A stretch of DNA of 6,234 nucleotides, taken from the NCBI GenBank assembly GCA_020200615.1, contig JAIVIH010000021.1:1-6234 (forward strand), read 5' to 3'. Source of the stretch: Actinomycetota bacterium. GTDB lineage: Bacteria; Actinomycetota; Acidimicrobiia; Acidimicrobiales; AC-14. A program made the translations under genes and the position numbers. This document shows positions 1 through 4,343 of this stretch, piece after piece. Each line of letters begins with the position of its first letter. The stretch's first letter is position 1. The notes beneath the pieces are model-generated. The model did no database searches and was not told where the DNA came from. It was given only the letters and a program-made list of their open reading frames with translations.

Positions 1-3
1 GCT

Positions 4-960
4 TCAGACGGGCGGCACGGCCACGGTGGCGAGCAGATCCGTGACCAGAGTGCGGGTGGCCTCCGTCCCGCGCCGGGTGACCGATCCCACCCGGTGGGCG
101 AGCACGGCCACGGCTACGGCCTTGACGTCGTCGGGTGCCACGAAGTCCCGGCCGGTCACCACGGCGTGAGCTTTCGCCACCTGCAGCAGCGTCCGGGCGG
201 CCCGGGGGCTGGCTCCGTGGCCGAATTCGGGATGGGAGCGGGTGGCGGCCACCACGTCGAGCACGTAGTCGGCGACCTGCGGGGCGACATGGGTGCGGTC
301 CACGCCGCCGGCCGCCTCGACCAGGGCGGCGCCGGTAACGACCGGCTGCAGACGGTCGAGCGCATCCGGGCCGCCGTCCCCCCTGAGCATGGCCCGTTCG
401 GCGTCGCGATCGGGGAGCCCAAGGGAGACGACCAGGGCGAACCGGTCGCACTGGCCCTCGACCAGCGGGAACGTACCGACGTCGCCGAAGGGGTTCTGCG
501 TGGCGATCACGAAGAACGGGACGGGGAGGTCGTGGATCACCCCGTCGACCGTGACCTGCCGTTCACCCATGGCCTCCAGAAGGGCCGACTGGGCGCGGGG
601 TGTGGCCCGGTTGATCTCGTCTACGAGCACGACGTTGTTGAAGATCGGCCCCGGGTGGAAGTCCCACGCCCGTCGATCGCGGTCGTAGACGCTGACGCCG
701 GTGATGTCCGTGGGCATCAGGTCGGCCGTGCCCTGCAGCCGGCCGGCGGTTCCCCCGATGGACCGGGCCAGGCTCTTGGCCAGGAGGGTCTTGCCCACCC
801 CGGGCACGTCTTCCAGCAGCACGTGACCCTCGGCCAGGAGGCCGGCCACCACCAAGGCGATCTCGTCGCGCTTGCCCAGCACTACGGAAGCCACGTTGTC
901 GATCAAAGCCCGGGCCAGGGCGGTGGTCGAGGACTGGGAGACGGAGAGTTGGCGGGCCAT
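4..960 (-). CDS. MoxR-family AAA+ ATPase
   Basis: This 318-residue cytoplasmic ATPase matches the MoxR family, whose members act as chaperone-like ATPases helping to mature or activate protein complexes, often with a DUF58/von Willebrand A-type partner. Visible motifs in order are Walker A EDVPGVGKT (50-58, Lys57), Walker B VVLVDEINRA (110-119, Asp114-Glu115), sensor 1 VIATQNP (151-157, Asn156), the arginine-finger stretch EGQCDRF (168-174, Arg173) and sensor 2 SPRAARTLL (251-259, Arg253). Length is normal for the family and the frame is intact to a TGA at the left edge. The ATG at 958-960 is supported by AGGA (complement of 968-971) with a 7-base spacing. It is divergent from the Nfu-N-like gene. 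MoxR operons usually continue with DUF58 and transglutaminase-like genes, which here would lie beyond the left edge. Substrate unknown. Family assignment is secure; the cellular role is not. Confidence 0.95.
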   Translation of the reverse strand: MARQLSVSQSSTTALARALIDNVASVVLGKRDEIALVVAGLLAEGHVLLEDVPGVGKTLLAKSLARSIGGTAGRLQGTADLMPTDITGVSVYDRDRRAWDFHPGPIFNNVVLVDEINRATPRAQSALLEAMGERQVTVDGVIHDLPVPFFVIATQNPFGDVGTFPLVEGQCDRFALVVSLGLPDRDAERAMLRGDGGPDALDRLQPVVTGAALVEAAGGVDRTHVAPQVADYVLDVVAATRSHPEFGHGASPRAARTLLQVAKAHAVVTGRDFVAPDDVKAVAVAVLAHRVGSVTRRGTEATRTLVTDLLATVAVPPV

Positions 961-1005
961 GGGTGGGTCCTAGTCGATCGACGCAGAGGGCTTCGGAGGT
1001 TCGGG

Positions 1006-1035
1006 CTGCCAGGGCGCCGGTCCACCAGGTAGTGT
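1006..1035 (+). promoter_or_regulatory. Possible promoter for the Nfu-N-like gene
   Basis: CTGCCA (1006-1011, 4 of 6 to TTGACA), an 18-base spacer, then TAGTGT (1030-1035), which fits the loose actinobacterial TANNNT -10. Transcription would begin around 1042, almost at the GTG start at 1045. That would suit the missing ribosome binding site. Weak evidence from two short matches. Confidence 0.25.
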
Positions 1036-1044
1036 GCCGCCGCC

Positions 1045-1371
1045 GTGGGCCAGCTCATCAGGGTAAACGAACGACCAGGGGCGAGACCGGGGACGGTCGT
1101 GTTCGACCTGAACCGCAGCCTCACCGGAATGGGTCACGAGCGGTACCACTCGCTGGAAGATGCCGTCGGAAACCGCCCGTGCGATGTGCTCGCCCGGCGG
1201 CTGCTCGAGCAGCCCGGTGTCGAGGACGTGCACATCTATTCCAACGTGGTGACGGTCGAGCTGGCGCCGGGGGCATCCAGCGACGGCCTGATCGACATCG
1301 TCATCGACCTCTTCACGTACTACCGGGAGGGTGTCGAGGTGGCTGAGCCGGGAGCGGTGGCAGGAACGTAG
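1045..1371 (+). CDS. Nfu/NifU N-terminal-domain-like small protein
   Basis: This is a 108-residue soluble protein without signal peptide or membrane segment. Residues about 17-98 resemble the N-terminal domain of Nfu-type iron-sulfur scaffold proteins (Nfu_N). There is a strand (VVFDLNRSL, 17-25), a central stretch where eukaryotic Nfu has its 'SPLA..LF.I.GV' segment (here CDVLARRLLEQPGVEDV, 46-62), the 'ITV'-type strand NVVTVEL (67-73), and a helix IDIVIDLFTYY (83-93). The C-terminal NifU domain with the CxxC cluster site is missing, and the protein has one cysteine (Cys46), so it cannot hold a cluster in the usual way. GTG 1045 is the first possible start after an in-frame TAG at 1030-1032; no good ribosome binding site precedes it. 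The family link comes from recalled sequence pattern, not a search. It could instead be a lineage-specific protein of unknown role. Confidence 0.75.
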   Translation: MGQLIRVNERPGARPGTVVFDLNRSLTGMGHERYHSLEDAVGNRPCDVLARRLLEQPGVEDVHIYSNVVTVELAPGASSDGLIDIVIDLFTYYREGVEVAEPGAVAGT

Positions 1372-1406
1372 CCCCGCCCGGGGCGCCGAAGGCGCCAGGG
1401 ACACGG
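1371..1406. repeat. 36-bp direct repeat, copy 1, with hairpin
   Basis: This 36-bp segment begins on the last base of the upstream stop codon and recurs at 1460-1495 with 3 mismatches. It contains a perfect 6-bp stem GGCGCC (1382-1387) / GGCGCC (1391-1396) with a GAA loop. It may form part of a transcription end or belong to a dispersed repeat family. There is no T-run after the stem, so a classical intrinsic terminator is not supported. Confidence 0.7.
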
Positions 1407-1414
1407 ACGGCCCG

Positions 1415-1437
1415 GCATGGGGGCAGGGGCCCCATGC
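1415..1437. terminator. Strong hairpin, possible atypical terminator
   Basis: GCATGGGG (1415-1422) pairs perfectly with CCCCATGC (1430-1437) around a 7-base loop. It lies about 45 bases after the stop of the Nfu-N-like gene and between the two copies of the 36-bp repeat. No T-tract follows. High-GC actinobacteria are thought to use some hairpins of this type for termination, but here that is inference; it could be only a structured spacer. Confidence 0.35.
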
Positions 1438-1459
1438 TCGGGAGGAGGGCCGGGTCGGG

Positions 1460-1495
1460 GCCCCGCCCGGGGCGCCGGAGGCGCCAAAGACACGG
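1460..1495. repeat. 36-bp direct repeat, copy 2, with hairpin
   Basis: Second copy of the repeat at 1371-1406, offset by 89 bases. The GGCGCC stem is conserved (1471-1476 and 1480-1485), while one mismatch falls in the loop (GGA instead of GAA) and two just outside the stem. Its right end runs into the -35 element of the imuA promoter. Confidence 0.7.
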
Positions 1496-1515
1496 GAACG
1501 TGTGTTCGCTATGAT
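1487..1515 (+). promoter_or_regulatory. imuA promoter, probably leaderless
   Basis: AAGACA (1487-1492, 4 of 6 to TTGACA) is followed by a 17-base spacer and TATGAT (1510-1515, 5 of 6 to TATAAT). Transcription would start about 6-7 bases on, at 1521-1522, which is the A of the imuA ATG at 1522. The message should therefore be leaderless or nearly so, which is common in actinobacteria and explains why no ribosome binding site is seen before that ATG. Confidence 0.6.
1496..1507. promoter_or_regulatory. LexA-binding SOS box
   Basis: GAAC-GTGT-GTTC is a perfect GAAC-N4-GTTC dyad, the core of the LexA operator in mycobacteria, other actinobacteria and Bacillus; the flanking bases match the longer consensus only partly. 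It sits between the -35 and -10 elements and ends 14 bases before the imuA start, so bound LexA should block RNA polymerase. Genes of this type are known SOS targets, which strengthens the call. Confidence 0.8.
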
Positions 1516-1521
1516 CGGCGG

Positions 1522-2268
1522 ATGGGGCTCGGGCTGGAGGAGATCGCCAGGCACGCCCGTCCGGTGGCCCTCGCCGGGGAGCGGCTGCTGCCGGTGTTGC
1601 CCCCTTTGACGCCCCTCCTGGCCGACGGCGGATTGCGGCGGGGCTCGGTCATCAGTACGGGCGGGTCCACCTCACTGGCCCTGGCCCTGCTGGCCGGGGC
1701 ATCGGCGGCGGGATCGTGGTGCGCGGCAGTGGGCCTGTCGTCCCTGGGGGTGGCGGCCGCGGCCGAGGTGGGCATCGCCTTGGAGCGGTTCCCCCTGGTC
1801 GCCTCCCCTCCGGGTGCCGAGGAGTGGGCGTGGGCCGTCGCCGCCCTGCTCGATGCCGTCGACGTCGTGCTGGCCCGTCCGCCGGGGCCGGTCAGTGAGG
1901 CTCGGGCGCGGCGCCTGGCGGCCCGGGCCCGAGAGCGCTCGGCCGTCCTGGTCGTCGCCGGGGCCCAGGTCTGGCCCGGAGGTGCGGACATCCGCCTGAC
2001 CGTGACCCGCACCGCTTGGGAAGGCGTGGGAGCGGGCCACGGCCACCTACGGGCCCGACGGGTCGAAGTGGTGGCCGAGGGACGGGGAGCAGCGGCGTGC
2101 GCCCGCCGCCTGCCGCTGTGGCTTCCCGGGCCGGGAGGAGGCGTGGCCCCGGCGGCGGTGGACGTGGCTGCCACCCCGGCGGCCGATGTGACGGCGGCCG
2201 ATGTGACGGCGGCCGATGTGACGGCGGCCCCGGCGGCCGATGTGATTGCCGCCCAGGCTGCGGGGTGA
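1522..2268 (+). CDS. imuA: ImuA-like RecA-fold mutasome accessory protein
   Basis: This 248-residue protein has the form of actinobacterial ImuA' (mycobacterial Rv3395c type), a RecA-like partner of ImuB and DnaE2 in damage-induced translesion synthesis. The N-terminal leader (GLEEIARHARPVALAGERLLPVLPPL region, 4-29) and the following GLRRGSVISTGG stretch are family-like. The Walker A position reads TGGSTSLAL (46-54), lacking the catalytic lysine of GKT, so classical ATP hydrolysis is doubtful. A hydrophobic strand VDVVLARPP (113-121) may be the Walker-B-like strand. The tail after about residue 205 is low-complexity Ala/Pro/Asp/Val/Thr with repeated AADVT units encoded by a 15-bp repeat. ATG 1522 is chosen over the upstream in-frame ATG 1417 because the LexA box and -10 lie just before it and the extra 35 residues are unlike the family. 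imuB follows after 4 bases. Identity rests on context and recalled similarity. Confidence 0.8.
   Translation: MGLGLEEIARHARPVALAGERLLPVLPPLTPLLADGGLRRGSVISTGGSTSLALALLAGASAAGSWCAAVGLSSLGVAAAAEVGIALERFPLVASPPGAEEWAWAVAALLDAVDVVLARPPGPVSEARARRLAARARERSAVLVVAGAQVWPGGADIRLTVTRTAWEGVGAGHGHLRARRVEVVAEGRGAAACARRLPLWLPGPGGGVAPAAVDVAATPAADVTAADVTAADVTAAPAADVIAAQAAG
2178..2246 (+). repeat. 15-bp tandem repeat at the imuA 3' end
   Basis: Three perfect copies of GGCGGCCGATGTGAC lie head to tail (2178-2192, 2193-2207, 2208-2222). After a 9-base insert, a fourth copy follows with its last base changed (2232-2246). The unit is five codons, encoding Ala-Ala-Asp-Val-Thr, so copy-number change would keep the imuA frame. 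The array ends 27 bases before the chosen imuB start. Confidence 0.9.
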
Positions 2269-2272
2269 GGCG

Positions 2273-3829
2273 GTGGCGGTCCGCACGCTGGTGGTGTGGT
2301 GCCCGGACTGGCCGGTGGTCGCAGCCGGCGCCGGTCCGGGCGATGCGCCGGTGGCGGTCGTCGCTGCCAATCGTGTGGTGGCGTGCTCGGCCGCGGCCCG
2401 GGCCGAGGGGGTCCGGCGCGGTCTCCGTCGCCGCCAGGCCGAAGCCCACTGTCTTGGGCTGGTGGTGGTGCCCCACGACCCCGAGGGTGACGCCCGGGCC
2501 TTCGAGCCGGTGGTAGCGACGGTCGAGACGTTCTCTCCTCGGGTGGAGATCGTGCGCCCGGGGGTGTGTGCCCTTGCCACGCGAGGCCCGTCCCGGTACT
2601 TCGGAGGTGACGGAGCGCTGGCGGCGCGGATCGCGGAGCGCGTGGATGGGGTGCTGGACGAGAAGGCTCCGCGCTGTCGGGTAGGCGTGGCCGACGGGCG
2701 GTTCGCAGCCGAGCTGGCCGCTCGCCAGGCTGCCAGCGCCCCGGACGCGCAGATCATCTCGCCCGGACAGAGCGCCGCCTTCCTCGCTCCCTTCCCTGTT
2801 GCGGTGGCGGAGATGGGGGACCTGGCCGACGTGCTCGTGCGGCTCGGCATCCGCACTCTGGGGGACTTCGCCGACCTTCCCGTCAGGGCCGTGCTCGCCC
2901 GTTTCGGCCCCGAGGGGGCCGAGGCCCACCGTCTCGCCCGGGGGCTCGACGAGCACCCCCTGGTGGCTCGCACTCCACCTCCCGATCTGGCCGTCACCGC
3001 CGAGTTGGATCCCCCCGCCGACCGGCTCGACACCATCGCCTTCGTGGCCCGCTCGCTGGCCAGCCGTCTCCAGGATGACTTGGGGGCGAGAGGGCTGGCC
3101 CTCTCGCTCGTGCGGGTCGAAGCCGAGACCGAGCACGGAGAGTCGCTCTCCCGGTGCTGGCGGATCGACCACTCGGCCACACCCGTGACGGCCATGGCCC
3201 TGGCCGAGCGCGTGCGCTGGCAGCTCGACGGCTGGCTGGCGTCCGCCACCCGCCCCAGTGGTCCGATGACTCTCCTTCGGTTGGTCCCCGAGGAGGTCCG
3301 TCCCGACCGGGGCCGCCAGGAGGGCTTCTGGGGCGGTGACCAGGCCGCGGCCGAGCGGGCGGCCCGGGCCCTCGAGCGGGTGCAGGGCCGTCTCGGGCCC
3401 GAGGCCGTGGCTACCGCCGTGGTCGTGGGAGGACGAGGCCCGTGCGAGCAGGTCAGGCTGGTCCCGTGGGGTTACCCCCGAGCACCCGAGTCAACGGGGG
3501 GACCACCATGGCCCGGTCGGGTTCCGGCCCCCGCCCCGGCCAGCGTCCCTCCCCAGCCCGTTCCGGCCGAGGTGGTCGACGCTCGCGGCGATCCGGTGGT
3601 CGTCACCGGCCGGGGAGCGGTCAGCGCCCCGCCCGCCCGCCTGTCGGTGGCCGGGCGCCCATGGGCTGAAGTGACGGCGTGGACCGGCCCGTGGCCGGTG
3701 GACGAGCGCTGGTGGGATTCAGCCGCCCATCGCCGGCTCGCTCGCTGGCAGTTCGTCACCACTGACGGGCTGGCCCACCTTCTCTGCCTCGAAGGCGGGC
3801 GTTGGAGCGTCGAAGCTACCTACGATTGA
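2273..3829 (+). CDS. imuB: ImuB-like, catalytically inactive Y-family polymerase homologue
   Basis: This 518-residue protein resembles mycobacterial ImuB (Rv3394c type), the adaptor that links DnaE2 and ImuA' to the replication clamp during SOS mutagenesis. The start VRTLVVWCPDWPVV (3-16) and ANRVVACSAAARAEGVRRGLRRRQA (32-56) are characteristic. The acidic residues of active Y-family polymerases are missing: the N-terminal site reads VWCPDWP and the usual SIDE-type site reads IVRPG (93-97). A helix-hairpin-helix region lies at 184-230, little-finger-like region about 240-340, clamp-motif position QEGFWG at 349-354, proline-rich linker about 411-432, and the conserved C-terminus (RPWAEVTAW to EATYD, 462-518) follows. 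GTG 2273 is preferred, 4 bases after the imuA stop with GGGG 7 bases upstream; a TTG at 2246 would add nine non-conserved residues. No dnaE2 gene follows. Confidence 0.9.
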   Translation: MAVRTLVVWCPDWPVVAAGAGPGDAPVAVVAANRVVACSAAARAEGVRRGLRRRQAEAHCLGLVVVPHDPEGDARAFEPVVATVETFSPRVEIVRPGVCALATRGPSRYFGGDGALAARIAERVDGVLDEKAPRCRVGVADGRFAAELAARQAASAPDAQIISPGQSAAFLAPFPVAVAEMGDLADVLVRLGIRTLGDFADLPVRAVLARFGPEGAEAHRLARGLDEHPLVARTPPPDLAVTAELDPPADRLDTIAFVARSLASRLQDDLGARGLALSLVRVEAETEHGESLSRCWRIDHSATPVTAMALAERVRWQLDGWLASATRPSGPMTLLRLVPEEVRPDRGRQEGFWGGDQAAAERAARALERVQGRLGPEAVATAVVVGGRGPCEQVRLVPWGYPRAPESTGGPPWPGRVPAPAPASVPPQPVPAEVVDARGDPVVVTGRGAVSAPPARLSVAGRPWAEVTAWTGPWPVDERWWDSAAHRRLARWQFVTTDGLAHLLCLEGGRWSVEATYD

Positions 3830-3838
3830 CCCACAGCC

Positions 3839-3844
3839 AGGAGG
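3839..3844 (+). promoter_or_regulatory. Strong ribosome binding site of the cupredoxin gene
   Basis: AGGAGG, a full Shine-Dalgarno core, lies 7 bases before ATG 3852. It picks that ATG out of four in-frame ATGs within the first nine codons, and suggests efficient translation independent of imuB. Confidence 0.85.
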
Positions 3845-3851
3845 TCGGAAC

Positions 3852-4340
3852 ATGAGCGGCATGAACATGAGCAACATGAGCAAGGCATGGATCGGGGTGC
3901 TGGTCGGAGCCCTCATGCTGGCGGGTTGCGGCGACGACTCCGACGAGGCGGAGGACGCCGACCCCATTCCTGCGCCCGCCGTCCAGACCACACAGGGGGG
4001 AGTGGTCAGCCACGATCACGGTCCCGGGGCGGCCACCCCCGGATGTCCCGACCCGAGCACGTCGCTCAGGATCGTGGCCACCAACGCCACGTTCAACACC
4101 GATTGCCTGGCCGGTACCGCGGACCAGCCCTTGACCCTCTCCTACGAGAACAAGGACCAGATCAACCACAACATCGTCCTCGTCGAGAGCCACACGGCGA
4201 CTGAGGTGATGTTCCGGGCCGACTACTTCACCGGCCCCAAGACCCAGTCCTTCACCGTCCCTCCGCAGAAGGCCGGCACCTACGCCTTCCACTGCGAGGC
4301 CCACCCCAACGTGATGAAGGGCACCTTCATGGTGGCTTAG
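3852..4340 (+). CDS. Exported cupredoxin (plastocyanin-like) lipoprotein
   Basis: A 162-residue blue-copper-type protein, predicted to be a lipoprotein on the outer face of the membrane where it would carry electrons or bind copper. A hydrophobic segment (about 13-25) ends in lipobox LAGC with Cys26. An acidic linker (28-37) and a HDHG patch (54-57) follow. The cupredoxin domain covers about 70-162. The type 1 copper ligands appear complete: His106 in NHNIVL, then Cys148, His151 and Met155 in FHCEAHPNVMKGTF. Cys65 and Cys85 could form a disulfide. The n-region before the hydrophobic segment is unusual, MSGMNMSNMSK, with four methionines. The gene is 22 bp after imuB with no terminator between, and ends 3 bp from the convergent oxidase gene. 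Cupredoxin fold and lipobox are clear; the redox partner is inferred. Confidence 0.92.
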   Translation: MSGMNMSNMSKAWIGVLVGALMLAGCGDDSDEAEDADPIPAPAVQTTQGGVVSHDHGPGAATPGCPDPSTSLRIVATNATFNTDCLAGTADQPLTLSYENKDQINHNIVLVESHTATEVMFRADYFTGPKTQSFTVPPQKAGTYAFHCEAHPNVMKGTFMVA

Positions 4341-4343
4341 CCG

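Noticed and set aside
94..1032. Long plus-strand ORF opposite the MoxR gene
   Set aside because: It mirrors the MoxR reading frame; its product is low-complexity Gly/His/Arg-rich with no family motif, while the minus strand has all AAA+ motifs. High GC makes such antisense frames common.
1371..1495. CRISPR array or mobile-element ends
   Set aside because: There are only two copies of the repeat, no regular spacers, no transposase gene and no target-site duplication.
1417..1521. Longer imuA start at ATG 1417
   Set aside because: The 35 added residues are Gly/Ala-rich, come from the hairpin-repeat region, and would place the LexA box and -10 inside the coding sequence.
1372..1521. Riboswitch or small RNA in the gap before imuA
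   Set aside because: The hairpins are simple GC-rich stems before the mapped promoter motifs and do not match a riboswitch class I know; no separate promoter for a small RNA was seen.
2246..2272. TTG start for imuB overlapping imuA
   Set aside because: It has no ribosome binding site and adds residues not typical of ImuB; GTG 2273 directly precedes the conserved RTLVVWCPDWP start.
1892..3249. Two long minus-strand ORFs opposite imuA and imuB
   Set aside because: Products are Pro/Arg/His-rich with repeated RRHIG-type phrases that are the reverse reading of the 15-bp repeat; the plus strand encodes recognisable ImuA and ImuB.
3816..4304. 162-residue minus-strand ORF opposite the cupredoxin gene
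   Set aside because: It is the reverse frame of a gene with ribosome binding site, lipobox and complete copper ligands; its Gly/Val-rich product has no recognisable feature.
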